From the NCBI RefSeq assembly GCF_954871325.1, contig NC_088779.1, positions 26,646,869-26,710,868 on the forward strand: 64,000 nucleotides of DNA, read 5' to 3'. The DNA is from Gordionus sp. m RMFG-2023. Lineage: Eukaryota; Nematomorpha; Gordioida; Chordodea; Parachordodidae. The stretch's first letter is position 1. Every line of letters starts with the position of its first letter. A program made the position numbers and the translations under genes. Shown here piece after piece: positions 1-15,339 of this stretch. Under the pieces are notes generated by a model. That model did not search any database. It was not told where the DNA came from and saw nothing but the letters and a program-made list of their open reading frames with translations.

Positions 1-540
1 GACGACATAGCCTGCACTGCCGTTTATGGAAAAGTATTCCTAGATATAATCATTGTAATCATTATTAAATATGCCCCTAAATCTGGGCAGATTTTGTCGA
101 TCTTAGAACCTAGTGGTCTTTTTAGATCCTATGGAAACAGTCCAGATGGCATATACCATTTCTTGGAAGAGGTCAATTTCTAGTTTGGGACTATTCCTGT
201 ATAGATCCCCTAGTCCCTACAAATCTTAACGCAAATATCTTGGACATCTAGGAGCTATCCAAAATTAATAAATATTTGAAAATATCCCATGTAGACATTT
301 TTATACCTATAATCTCCTCTACATTGGCCACATTTAGCAGCCGTGCTGTAACCATCTTCAAGGACTCGGTTCTCTTATTAAAATTACTGATGAACTCAGT
401 GAAGGTTTTTACCTTAGGCAAAGACTCTCCATTGCCATTCATTAATCAGTTTCGTTGGAAACCTCCCCTAAAGAGCTAACTTAACTTTTTTTAAAACCTT
501 CTTTACATATTTTAATTTTAAAAATAAAATATTAAAATCA
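1..540 (+). mobile_element. LINE (non-LTR retrotransposon), 3' end fragment
   Basis: The plus strand carries the C-terminal end of a LINE reverse-transcriptase polyprotein, entering from beyond the window edge. The stretch from about 170 to 479 reads like the copy at 9140-10750: a FLVWDYSCID block, then INKYLKIS and the terminal region ending near 479. The last open part is 276-479. After the stop the DNA shows the same TTTACATATTTTAATTTT-like tail as the copy ending near 10750, which I take as the element's 3' untranslated end. Earlier parts are broken by several stops, so this is a dead copy. Family membership rests on the recognisable post-RT domain. The clade is not resolved. Confidence 0.75.
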
Positions 541-2325
541 TTCTATAAAAACAAAAGTCTGACTATATAATTCATTGGGTTATGATAGCTCTGATTTGGC
601 CGACTATATTTTTTCAAAAATCTAAAATTCCACCTGATATATTTTTAGGGGAAGGGATAACGATTTGGTATAAAAATAAAATTAGTTAATTTAGAGGATA
701 AGCAGTTTCAATTTTAAAAATTATCAAATTAAATATATATTTTTTAAAAAAAACAAATAAGAATACATTAAAAATTATATAGAAAAATAAATATTTTATA
801 TAGAAAAGTATTAAAAAGAACTTTAAAAAAATATTTAAAAAGGTACATATCACCCTAGAGAAGAGTGAATGCTTAAAAAATTGGCCTGGCAGATTTCGAG
901 GGAAATCTGATGACGAATATAAAATCTTTCGTAGGGTCCCAGAAATATCAACCGGATTTAAATTAAGAGAAAGGTATGAAGTCTGAAATTAGAGAGTAGC
1001 CATAAATAACTAGAATTAAACCATCTAGCAGCAGGATTAAAAATTAGATGTTGGTTGATTATATAATTTTATTTTCCGTTAAATAATGTAAAATGAAAAA
1101 GAAAATTTTAAATTATTTGAAAAATTCTATATCCCTGCTTCTAATGTATTGATGATGTGAGGTGTAAAGTGAACAAAGTGTTTAAAGACTTTCTTACAAT
1201 GAGAGCTATTTTTATCTAATCGTTCAGTTTTAAAAAATTTAGCAAAATCAAGAACAATCATTTCTCATTTTTTAGTAAGTAATGCAGAGGCTTTATCAAA
1301 AATAAATTCGTTTTGTCCTAATTATAATTGATCGATATCATTTATAATCTCCTCAACTTAGTAATTTTGGTATTAGGGAGGAACCCTTTTAAATACAATT
1401 TTACAAATAGCCCAACACAATTGATTACTGCACACAATATTAATACATCTATATTAACACCATTTTAAGATATCATTTATTGGAGTTATAAGTAGGATTT
1501 TTTTGTTTTCAATTCAAAATTAACAATTCCCCAAATAGTAGAAAGAAATTGAAATTAATTATCAAATGACCAAAAATTTAAAATAGCCACCAAATAATTT
1601 TTAAACTGTCTATTTAATTTAAATACTACTCAAGTAAATAAAATCTAGAAAATAAATTATTAAATGGCCTAAAGTTTATACCTAGGAGATAACTTTATAT
1701 GCTCATTGAATTTAAATACTGCCCATTTCTTAAAAAACTGCTCCAATGATTTGAAGTCTTTAAGAAGATCTGATTTTTAAAAAAAAAATTAAAATATATA
1801 AAAAAATTGTAACTTTACAAAAATAAATCTCGGAAAAGGCCTTTAAAATGTCGTGAACTAAATTACTTCATTTTAATATAAAATTAAACTCTAATATCAT
1901 CTATAACTTTTAACTAGATAAACCAAAGATTAACTGATTAAGATATTTTATTTATTTAACAGGAAACAGTTTAACAGAAAAAGTAACAACTTTTACCATT
2001 TTTAGTAATATTTGTAAATTATAAATTATTATATACAGGTATCCATATAACTTCTTAGGCACCTAAACTTTCCTGCCAGATACCTTTATCCCACTCTTTG
2101 CGCAAACCTTATTTTAAATTTTGATTCCATAAGGATTTTTAATCTATACTTGGCATTCTAATGCTCATATTCCCAAATCTCAATTCCCTGTTCAAAAAAA
2201 TAATAATTATATACTTATAATTAGGTATTAACAAAATTATCTACGAATTTTACACCACCGAAAATAGACACAAGTGTGCATAATTTTGCTTAAAGTTCAA
2301 ATGAATAAAAAATAATAATAATAAA
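541..2325. other. AT-rich stretch, no gene recognised
   Basis: Low-complexity A/T-rich DNA. On the minus strand near 1145-1330 there is a short open piece with charged and aromatic residues that could be a transposase or host-exon scrap, but it has no recognisable motif and a stop inside. Nothing else here can be supported. Confidence 0.5.
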
Positions 2326-2642
2326 ATGACTCGATTATTATATTCACCGCGATTGATAATTTATCTAATATGTTTGATGATGACAGTACATGAAATTGGT
2401 CTACTAATTACTTAAAATTTATGGGTACATCTTGGAGGGCAATCTCAAGTCTGATTATCTTCGATAGCTTGTGGATGAATTTAGGGCAAAAAACTCTATC
2501 TGATGTTGGTCTAGTTAGGCCGATTGATAATAGTGTGTTTTATACAAAGAGATATTTAGGTTTAAGATCTGTTACCTCCAATTTCTGCAACATCAATTAC
2601 TCAAATAAGCGCCTTATAATTTACCGATCCATACAATACTAG
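2326..2642 (+). CDS. Possible two-exon small secreted / prohormone-like protein (76 aa)
   Basis: This is my own gene model. Exon 1 (2326-2398) starts at ATG and encodes a basic N-terminus followed by the hydrophobic run LIIYLICLMMTV, as in a signal peptide. A candidate 86-nt intron (2399-2484) begins GTCTAC and ends AATTTAG, and joins in frame to exon 2 (2485-2642). Exon 2 contains two Lys-Arg sites, in YTKRYLGLRSV and YSNKRLIIYRS, with one cysteine between them, and ends at TAG. Signal peptide plus dibasic sites is the layout of peptide-hormone precursors, but I see no known peptide family and no amidation glycine before either KR site. The donor is weak and the gene is short, so a chance open frame is possible. 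Confidence 0.3.
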
Positions 2643-3103
2643 ATGTGGCTCTTCTGATATGTTATAAAAATAAGTTGAAAAATTATGGCATCTTTTCAAT
2701 TATTCACTCTTTCTTTTTCTTTTGCCGATAACCGAATACACTATTTTGTTATCGGATCCTGAATCTTGAAACCATAACTATAATGCCATTTATTTAATAT
2801 TAATTAATGTTATAAATAGTTAAAATTACAAAGTTTATATAATTAATTCTAAAAAAATTATCAATAATTTATTTGTCAAAAGTTATAAAGTATAATAATC
2901 CATAAACATTTAATAAAAATAAATATGAATAGTGTAATTTTATTTCTTTTATATTTAATGTCATTCCAAAAACATGTAAAAATAATATAAATACATTATA
3001 AATGGTAGTATATTATATTTATATATACAAAAAATAATTTTAAAATATTTGGAAAAGGATTTTAAAAAGTTGATTTAAAGTTGAGTTACCATTGCATTTA
3101 TGA
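2643..3103. other. AT-rich intergenic DNA
   Basis: No open frame, repeat or RNA gene recognised. Many A and T runs. Confidence 0.5.
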
Positions 3104-3355
3104 CACGCGTTATCTTCAAGCGTTGCGTTAAGGATAAAGCTAAAAGAAAGACAATTATTTTATATAATATTTTTAACAGATCATCAAATTCGCTATTATT
3201 TTTATAATCGTATATCATATCTTTTTTTATCAATGCATCGTAACATATTTTTATTCAATTTTATCATGGCATTATCATCCTAACGCTTCATATTTATAAA
3301 TTTATACCTATTTATTGACATTATTTTATAATAACGCAACGCTTGAGCATAACGT
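3104..3355. mobile_element. MITE, CAAGCGTTGCGTTA terminal-inverted-repeat family, copy 1
   Basis: The left end reads CGCGTTATCTTCAAGCGTTG and the right end is its inverse, with CAACGCTTGAGCATAACG. The body is about 250 bp, AT-rich and non-coding. A second copy in the opposite orientation lies at 21018-21342 and aligns along the body (shared blocks include the AATAAATAGGTAT region and a GATGATAA...GAT region). Two copies with matching ends and body show a mobile non-autonomous DNA element. The superfamily is not identified and the target-site duplication is not clear. Confidence 0.75.
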
Positions 3356-4077
3356 ATAAAAAATAAGTATGGAATAAGTATATATAAGTTTTGATATTGG
3401 TTAAAAATTATTTCTTCAAATAGATTTTATAGTTTATGCTATATTTGAGAATAAACTAAGTTATTTCCATTTCTCTTTTACACCATGATAATTTGATCAA
3501 TTCGTTCATATTTCGATAATGAATTTTGAGATTTTATCTATATTATTTTTAATTTTTTTTAAAAAATTGGTATAAGTATAAACTAAAGGAATAATTGTTT
3601 TAACCTCCTACATAATACACTATAAAACTATTATCTATATATATATTTTTAATATAGGAGAGAAGTGGCATGACTGTATATATATAGCTCAATTCTTAAT
3701 CTAAAATTTGAATCAAAGCGTTATCCACGATAGTCTTTGAGATAGACTTTCTGCGAAGGTGGAATATCGTTTCAACATCATCCTAGTTTTGACTGGCCAT
3801 ATATACCCTGCATTAATTGGCATTAGTATTTGAGAAATTTATTATAAATATTAAAATTTCAGTTTATTATCTGATTTATATATCTGATTATTGTATTTTG
3901 TATATTAAATTCTTAATTATGGTAGGCGAAAGATAATCTCCCAAAAATAAAACTCACAATTTGTTTTTCAGAGGAAAAGGGAGGATTATTTTTAATAATA
4001 AAAAATTATTAAGGGTATTTTTTTTTCGCAGGGAATTTTCTTCCATAATTCCTTAACTATACCCAAAATAATCATGA

Positions 4078-4320
4078 TTAGAATACACGGGCCGGGACGT
4101 AAATTTTTTTAGAATAAACATGGGCTTGGTCTAAAAAATTTAATTTTAAATAAAATACCAGGGCAGGGTACAAAATATATTCAAAAATTGTGTAATATAA
4201 CAGTAAACTTATCATTATATTAAATCCGGAATTAATATTTAATTCAAAGAAATCAGAGCCGAATTTCAAAAAAAATCAGACCATGCCGTGTAAATAGTAT
4301 CTATGCAGGTCTTGATTTTT
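4078..4320. repeat. GC-rich TIR repeat family (GGGCCGGG/TGCAGGTC type), degraded copy
   Basis: Short GC-rich motifs (ACGGGCCGGGACG, CCAGGGCAGGG) are spaced by A/T-rich spacers, and the right side ends in ATGCAGGTCTTG, which resembles the TGCAGATCTCTA-type ends of better copies at 49298-49617 and 26464-26809. It is non-coding. Boundaries are approximate. Confidence 0.5.
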
Positions 4321-4653
4321 ATGACAAGCCAAAACATGGCATCTATTATTGTTAAATACCTATTTTTGTATAAACGATTTTAAAAGTTTAAAAATGATAT
4401 ATATATATTATCAGTAATTTTAATGCGACTTCAACAAATAAACGTGTATAATGAGATTTTCATGCATAAGAATAAATTTACATATTTTGATTAATTTAGA
4501 AAGAATTACCCATTAGATAAAAATTTAAAAGGATTCGTTTAAATTCTCCCTTGCCATATTCTGATTCAAAATTCAATCTATAAAACATTTAGATACTTTT
4601 ATGTTCCCTATTTAACTTTCTATAACCTATTCTTTACGTTTATATTATAGATA

Positions 4654-6164
4654 TCAATTCTTATAAATAGATAAGTCGATTGTTTTAGAGGAAAAAAAAA
4701 TTTTTGGATGATATTGATTCTGGGATAATATTATAATAATTAATAAACAAATCTCTGACCTGCTTCTATAAAATTGATTTCTGATAGTTCCACATCTTAA
4801 CGAACCATTGAAGGCCAATACAAGCAATGGATTTACCCATCTTAAAGAGCTAAACCAAAGTGATAACCCAAGAAGAATATAGTGCATCCGCTCACTATAT
4901 AAATCTACTTTGGTTAATATTGCTATAAAACTCAATACTACTATTGGAGTGTAAAAAACAAAGTAGGTGCCTATCAAACAATATATCAATCGTATAGCTT
5001 TATTATTGTCTCTGTACATGTACATTACATCTTTTGTTACGTTCTTCGGAGATTTAAGGAAGCGAATAATGTTGCAATACAATATGATGGCGACAGTGAA
5101 AGGAATTATTATACCTGTTTTTATATTTTGATCATAAAAGGTTTGTTGAAATATATTTTAAAAAATGATTTAATTGTTAATGAATTAAAATAACGTTATT
5201 CATCTTGTAAAAACAAAATATAACCTGTAATTGTAAGCCAAATCAAATTAATCTTCATGGGTCTATAGCTCAACTTACAATATGGGGTGTAAGACGTTTT
5301 ATCAAATATCTTGACAATTGGAACGAAGGTGGGTAAAATCAATACAGCTAGAATTATTATAATAATACTCCATTTAATATGTTTTTTATCAGATTTGTAT
5401 TTAAAAGGAAACCTTATAGCCCAAAATCTATCAATAGCTATAGCCAAGATACTGAATGAACTCATATTGACAAAAACTTCTTTCAAGTACCAAAGAATAG
5501 CTATTTCTACGCACAATAAATAATTAGATAAATTGCTATGTTCTCTATTAGATTTAGAATAGAATATGTGAATCTGAATCGGCATGGAAATGAGGGCTGA
5601 CATAATATCGCCGCAAGCTCTGAGCGAAAAATAGCATTGGACGGGAACTACGAAATTCAGCTTACTTGTAATTATATACATTTTTTTATTATTATCTTTT
5701 TCGTTTAAGATTTTTAGCTTGGGCCAACATTTTATTCGATTCAATAATTTCCCCAAATTGATTCGGACGATCTGCAACCAATTTAGGAAATATTTGTCAT
5801 ACATGATCCAAAAATAAATAGAATTTGTAATTACAATAATAACTATTTGGGTAATGTATAAGGTTATGTATAAGGTAATGAATATTTTTTTGTAATCTTG
5901 ACTATTCTCTTGGTCTGAATTTTTGGTAATAGGAAATAAAATTTTCTCTACAGCCATGTGTTCTCTCATTCTAGTAAATGGAAATATACAATTTTTAATC
6001 TTGTCATTGAATGAATATGTATGTATTTTTTTGAGATTCAAATTTTTAAAATAAAAGATATCTTTAGAAAATAAAAATACCTTAATTATATATTTTGTAA
6101 ACATAAAAAGGAGAGTAGTAAGGAGAAAGGAAGAATAATATTCTATTTCCATAAATAAAAACAT
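4654..6164 (-). CDS. Class A (rhodopsin-like) G protein-coupled receptor, two exons
   Basis: A seven-helix receptor. Exon 1 is 5225-6164 and exon 2 is 4654-5114, joined across a 110-nt intron (5115-5224; GTTATA...AACAG) that restores helix 5 as WLTITG|IIIPFTVAII. On the 466-residue model: TM1 about 93-122 with the conserved Asn in VITNSIYF; TM2 about 169-202 (LRACGD); TM3 about 213-250 with Cys218 and DRF at 245-247 in place of DRY; TM4 262-286 with Trp265; extracellular-loop Cys296; TM5 with its Pro; TM6 with FYTP in place of CWxP; TM7 with NPLLVLAF. The DRFWAIRFPFKYKS segment recalls aminergic or melatonin-like receptors, but the ligand class is unknown. The N-terminus is long and has an extra hydrophobic stretch (11-33). 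Translation may really start at Met66 or Met70, which would give a more typical length. Loop 1 is unusually long. Confidence 0.8.
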
Positions 6165-6900
6165 GTATCACCAGAAAAGGTGAAAGCTAAAGAGAAAAAA
6201 AAAAAATAATAATTAATATAGGAAATAATTAAATTTTCAGTTAAAATAAGACAAATATTATATGAATTGTAAGTGAGATGTGAAAGAATTTATTTATTAT
6301 ATTTAATTAACGACAAGTGCTAATTGAGAAACTTTATCGATCTTATTTTATTATCTTAATATCATTATACATTTTTTTTTAAATCACTCTCCTTTAATAA
6401 TATCCTTCCAGCTAAAAACACAAGTCAAATAATTTTAATATATAATGATCTTTAATAGTTATAATAACACATTTAAATAAATTTGTCTTTCATAAAACTA
6501 TCAAATTATTTACTTGCTGATAACCGTGATAATCAATTTAGTCACCTTGGCCCATAATTGCCTTAATGTGCAGAATCGAAATTACTGGCTCTACCTCTCA
6601 TTAGTTTACCACTTTTACATTACACATACCCACAAACTTAACTGTTTGTAACATTTGGGCAAAATTCATCATAGTGACAAAGGTAGAGCGATAACGTGTC
6701 CTTCTTTTCTAAAACTACAACTAATCAAATTATAATAATATTCAAACATTTATTAATATTACTGAGCCCCATCCTTCTTATATTAAACAGATGTGATTTT
6801 ACTTGTTCATGTGAGGTCTCTTTGTTAACGGGGCGAGACATTTTTGAAAGAAGGTTAGTAAGTCTTCCCAAGATTTTGAGCAATTAAAGTTGTCATTATT
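6165..6900. other. Upstream of GPCR; possible 5' remnant of LINE
   Basis: AT-rich DNA. A plus-strand open piece at 6696-6887 is hydrophobic, then has CDFTCSC. It could be the decayed N-terminal part of the LINE that follows, but nothing diagnostic is visible. Confidence 0.3.
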
Positions 6901-6929
6901 GTCATATGCTTTGTAACGAAATTTGAAAT

Positions 6930-9060
6930 TAGGTTTCAATATTTATTGGTTAGAAGTTTCAAACATCCATATCAATTAAAAGTAGATGATATAACACACA
7001 AATGTAAAATAATAACCAATCAAATAGATCAAAGCGCCATAGGTCGTGCAATTAAACTTATATCTTCAGATAACCATCTTTCTACGAAGAAATTTTGCAA
7101 CTATTGGAACAACTACATCCCGAATCTTCCACAGATAATCTACCCGGTGGTCTTGAAATACTTAATTAATTCAAAAAGTTCTTTCCCTAATTCTGTCATC
7201 AAGGTTTTTACTCCTTGTAATAACATATTTATAAGGACTAAAAACTCATCAAATTCTTTTTGGAGCACGTCTATTTACTTTACCCAAGCCAGATGGTCCA
7301 TTGCAGTAGGCTCCTTTTTCAGAAGATTAATAGCCAAAATCATAATCGAAAGTATAATACATATTGCTGTCAACATTTAAAACTCTTGTCAACTAGGTTT
7401 CGGGATTAAGGGCGAATGTGAAATTGCGGTTCATACTTTAAGAATATAAAAAGAATACCCACTACAGACTCAGTAATATGTACTAGATTTCAAAAACGCC
7501 TTTGATAGCCTATATCGTACCAATTTTTTTAAAATTCTTCTATGAAATTTTCCCCTGTTACTCTAAATTTATTGAATCCTCATATGAGACGCCTTTGACA
7601 TATGAACCTTTACAGATTTGTTCTAAGAAGGGCATATAACAAGGGGATTTATTAGGACCTCTTTTTTTTGCTTTGGAATCCATCATCTCGTTTACCAAAT
7701 TATACAAAATTTTAACCTAGACCTTAATCTGAGTTATTTAAACGATGATACCATCTGTGGTCCTTCAGCTAAGATACTTATTTAAAATACTTGGAAACCA
7801 ATTCCCAAGCTACCGGTTTCATACTTAACATAAATAAAACTGAATTATTTTTATTAAACAATAAGCCATATTTAGAAGGCTATAAAATCATTCCTATCGA
7901 AAGTTTAAGGCTACTATCCCCATTAGTTATTGCTACCAAGTCAGAAGATTTCCTTCATAGAAAGCTTTTACAGCATGGAGGGCATTCTATGACATTTACC
8001 AGCACACCAAATTTTATTTTTAATACGCAAATGCCTATATATATCAAAATATTTGCATATTTTTAAAATTTTAAACATAAACTTAAACCCCAATTGGTCA
8101 CTCTCCCATTTACCTTCTAAATTAGGCGATTTATAATTTTTACCGCAATCTTTTATCCCGATAAATATTTTAATCCAGATTAACAAATAATTTTATGATT
8201 TCAGGCTTCATGTGTCCTACCGATTATTTATTAGATGGCGCAATTAACAAATAGAAGGCTAATATACCCATTAACATATTTACCATCAATCATGACGCAA
8301 AAACAATTTCACAACTTTAATTAAGAAATACCAAATAGATATATAAGTAAATCCACCTTTAGATTGCATTCAACTCCTTCAATCAACTGATAGACTTGGT
8401 GATCATTAATGGTTAGAATCACTCCCTAGTCGTAACCTTCGTAATCTCTTATAAGACGGACAATTGAGATTAGCCATTGATTTACGTCTAGGTTGTGTCA
8501 TCGTACAGCCTCATGCATGTATCAAATGCAAATCACCCGTCGACTCATAGGGTTGGCACAGCATTAATTTTATATTTAGTCAAGTGGGACACCAACGCCA
8601 TATAGTACTATAATAGATTGAGGTTTAACAGCCGCCCACATTCCAAATCATATTGAACCCACAAATTTATCTCAAAGTGATGACTTAAGACATAATGGTA
8701 TGACAACCTTACCTTGGGTCCTAGGTAAATCACTAATATAGTACTATAAATGTGTATATTTATTCCCCTCAAATTTAAATATCAACACAATAATACAGGC
8801 AGAAACTAAAATGATTAACAAATACAAAAATTTTATTGAGTTTATATTCACTCGAAAAGTGACTTCTACAAATAGCCATTTTTCGCCATTAAAATATTTT
8901 AATAAATCTAGACAATAAAATATGACTTTTTATAAACAAAGCCAGAGAATTTTTATATATGCGCCAAAAAATTCAATTGAAATTTTTAGACATAATTATG
9001 GTTCCTTTTTGGGAACTCAATATAAAATTGATTTTTTAATTAAATAGTTTTTTAAGTTTT
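6930..9060 (+). mobile_element. LINE copy with recognisable reverse transcriptase, degenerate
   Basis: The plus strand carries RT blocks in the right order but in shifting frames. They are an N-terminal region (6946-7380); CQLGFGIKGECEIAVHTLR near 7390; LDFKNAFDSLYR near 7480; QGDLLGPLFFALES near 7640; YLNDDTICG near 7735, where the catalytic YLDD first Asp is Asn; NINKTELFLL near 7830; and the post-RT block with LRLAIDLRLGCVI and PHACIKC near 8450-8550. The usual end domain (HNGMTTLPWVLGKSL, then NKYKNF) follows to about 9050. This order is typical of invertebrate LINE proteins. Stops and frameshifts are frequent, so the copy is inactive. Clade (CR1/L2/Rex1-like) is only a guess. Confidence 0.8.
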
Positions 9061-9139
9061 ATTTTATTAGTGTTTTATAGTATATTTTAATTTATTCAAA
9101 ATTGTAACGTTTTTAAATGAAAATAAAACCTTCATTCAA

Positions 9140-10750
9140 TCATAATTTTCCAATGCCATTCCTGCTATTACTCTTTTTTTGGATATAGTAAATTTTTCAA
9201 TTCCTAGATATTCTTCCACTTCACAATTTAATTCATATAAAATTCCTTCTATAAAAGGGATTTTTCAGAGCAGGGTGATCGTCTTGGCCCATTGCTATTT
9301 TGTCTCGGAATCAGCGATATTATCAAGACAATCAATGTCTCCTGCTCTCTTTCTCTCCATTTTTGATACTTGGATGATGGTATAATCTGTGGCTCATGTA
9401 ATGAGGTCAATAAAGCGATCGATTTAATTTTAGAGATTAGCTCTTCTTTAGGGTTAATTCTCAATCAAAGCAAATCAGATTTCATCCAACTAAACAGTTC
9501 CGAAATTAACTCCAACAATAATAATTAATCAAGATCAACTAATTCACTTAGGATCCCCGGTTGGAGGCAACTCAGCTGTTTGAACCTTTCTGGATTTAAC
9601 CGAGACTCTTATCAAATTGAATGATATCCATCTCCTCCTTTCCTCTCATATAGTCTTTTTTTCTGTTGAAAAACTTTTTTAATATACCGATTCTTTACGC
9701 TCTAAGGACTACTTCTGTTTTGAAATATCCTAGTCCTTTGAATGTGCATGAAACGGAAATCATGGAACCTACCGTAGAGATTCTAAATCTTAAGTTTGGA
9801 AAAATTGCCTGGGTTCAAGCTTCTCTTCTAACAAAATTTGACGGTCTAGGCATCAGATCTCTTTCTGATTTAGTACTAACAACTTATCCAAAGTTAATTA
9901 TTAACAAAACCTATTGTTATCACTCACTCTCCTGTAGACGATTGGTCGTTCACTGAGGTATTGGATCTATGAAGATCTCGAATTCTTGTTGAGACCCCTT
10001 TACCTCAAACAAAGGGAACGGGGCACTTGTTGCCTGTATCTAAACTCTACTATCAAGCAGGCAACCCCTAGATTGCCCTCTCTTTTTGTCACTGCTAAAT
10101 GGCTCTGGACACGAGTTCCTCTAGGCTATCCCTTCTGTTTTACAACTCACCAAATATGAACTCACTCATGCCATTGGAATCAGTCTCATTGCTCAATTAC
10201 CCAACTTTATCTTTGCTCTTGATGTAATATTCTTATTGACTCCAAGGGAAGACATAGCCTGTACTGCCATTCATAAAAACAGATTTTATCGATCCTATAA
10301 CCTGTGATCTTCTTAGATCTGATGGAAAAGGTGCAAATGGCATTACTCCAATTCCTTGCAAGAGACGTAAATTTCTAGTTTGGGACTCTTCCTGTATAGA
10401 TCCCCTAACCTCTACAAATCTTTGCACAAATATCTTGGACATCAAAGAGCTATTCAAAATTAATAAATATTCGGAAATATCCAATGAATACATTTTTATA
10501 CCTATTAATCTCCTTACATTAGCCACATTTGGTAGCCGTGCTTTAGTCTTCTTCAATGAACTCAGTTCTCTTATTCGTAAAATCACTGATGAACCCATGG
10601 AAAGTTTTTACCTTAGCCAAAAACTCTCAATTGTTATTCGTAAATCGAATTACATCAGTTCCATTGGAAGTCTCTTTCCTAAGGAGCTAACCTAATTTTT
10701 TTTAAATCCTTTTTACATATTTTATTTTTTTTGTATATAATAATCCTTTT
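9140..10750 (+). mobile_element. LINE copy, 3' half, degenerate
   Basis: A second LINE copy directly downstream of the first and in the same orientation. It begins within the RT domain. Visible blocks are GDRLGPLLFCLGISDII near 9275, YLDDGIICGSCNEV near 9370 (YLDD intact), LILNQSKSDFIQL near 9455, TKFDGLGIRSLSDLVL near 9835, KFLVWDSSCID near 10370, and the C-terminal open part 10435-10695 with NKYSEISNEYIFIPI. The end after 10695 contains two TTTTTACATATTTT repeats and an A/T-rich tail. It is 5'-truncated, as LINE copies often are, and broken by several frameshifts. It is closest to the fragment at 1-540. Confidence 0.8.
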
Positions 10751-11497
10751 TACATATTTTAATTTTAATTTTAATATATGATGGATTAAAATAATGTGAA
10801 ATATATATAAAATAAAACTCTTTATATTAAACATGTATTCGGTAATCAAAATAATATCTAATACAAATATAGAATCAAACTCAAATGCTAATGCTAACCA
10901 AATATTTAACTGTCCTCAATCTAAACACTTTATTGGGTTTTCTTATACAAAAAAATTAGAAAAATATTTTTACCAAGTTCGTCTTATGATTTCGCATATT
11001 TTATAAGCATGGTTTTAGCTCCCAAATCACTACTCTAAAGAAATCACCTTAATGTATATTCAGTAAATTTTTATCTAAGTAATTAAGTCGACTTTTAATT
11101 ATTACAATGGATAATTTTAAGATATAAAAAGGGACTTTAACATTTTTTAAATACAAATGTTTTGATTTTCTATCGTGATATTTATATATTTTTTAAATAA
11201 AAATAGATAACAAAGGCAGTCAATTATTTTTATTAATATAAAAAATATTAACAATTAATTATAATATAAAAAGAAGAATAAATACATCACATGGTTTAAA
11301 ATTATATATATAAATAATATATGTCAATAAATTATTCGATGTTTGGGCAATTTGGGTTTAGCGAACATATAATAGGATACAGGACTCAAAGCCATTACAG
11401 TAAACTTTATATACAAATATAAATTACTAAAGTTTACATATAATAAACGAATTATAAACATAAATATTGCAAAGAAGAGGATTTAATTTTCCCAGCA
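10751..11497. other. Intergenic / 3' flank of alpha-tubulin
   Basis: AT-rich DNA between the LINE tail and the tubulin stop codon. The part next to 11498 should hold the tubulin 3' untranslated region (transcribed leftward). I see no clear AATAAA within about 100 nt of the stop on that strand. Confidence 0.5.
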
Positions 11498-14903
<3,406 letters not shown>

Positions 14904-15107
14904 CTTTATTTCGAAGTAATTAAAAATTGATTAAATATATAGTATAGTCTAATTCAATGACATGAAAATTATAACAATAGCATGATAAAACGAGATCGTT
15001 ATTTTGAATAGGTTTGATACTATATATCGAAAAGTCTTGCAATTATCTATGCCTTATATATAATTTATAAAAAGGAAGATGAGGAAAATATTTTAAACAA
15101 AATATAA

Positions 15108-15339
15108 GATCCATAGGCATAACCAAGGGGGGGGGGGGTTAATTTGAATGTTTGACATGATGTCATCGTAAACAATTTAAAAAAGTAGAATTTAATTTTA
15201 AAAAATATAAAAAAAATAATGACTTATTATTTCAATATTTTACAAGAAAAGAAATAGCTATAATTAATTTTCGCGAACAGTAATATATTAAACGCAGCAG
15301 TCCAAAGAATACCCCCCCCCCCTTGGTTATGTCTCAGAT
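15108..15339. mobile_element. MITE with CATAACCAAGGGGGGG terminal inverted repeats
   Basis: Left end AGGCATAACCAAGG runs into a run of about 12 G. The right end is a C run into CCTTGGTTATGTCT, the inverse. The body of about 230 bp is AT-rich and non-coding. This explains both homopolymer runs as transposon ends. Superfamily not identified. Confidence 0.7.

Noticed and set aside
1145-1330. Minus-strand host exon
   Set aside because: Some residues look protein-like but there is an internal stop, no splice-site pair and no motif.
6696-6887. Small secreted protein with CDFTCSC motif
   Set aside because: It has a hydrophobic start but directly precedes LINE coding remnants in the same orientation. 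More likely LINE debris or chance.
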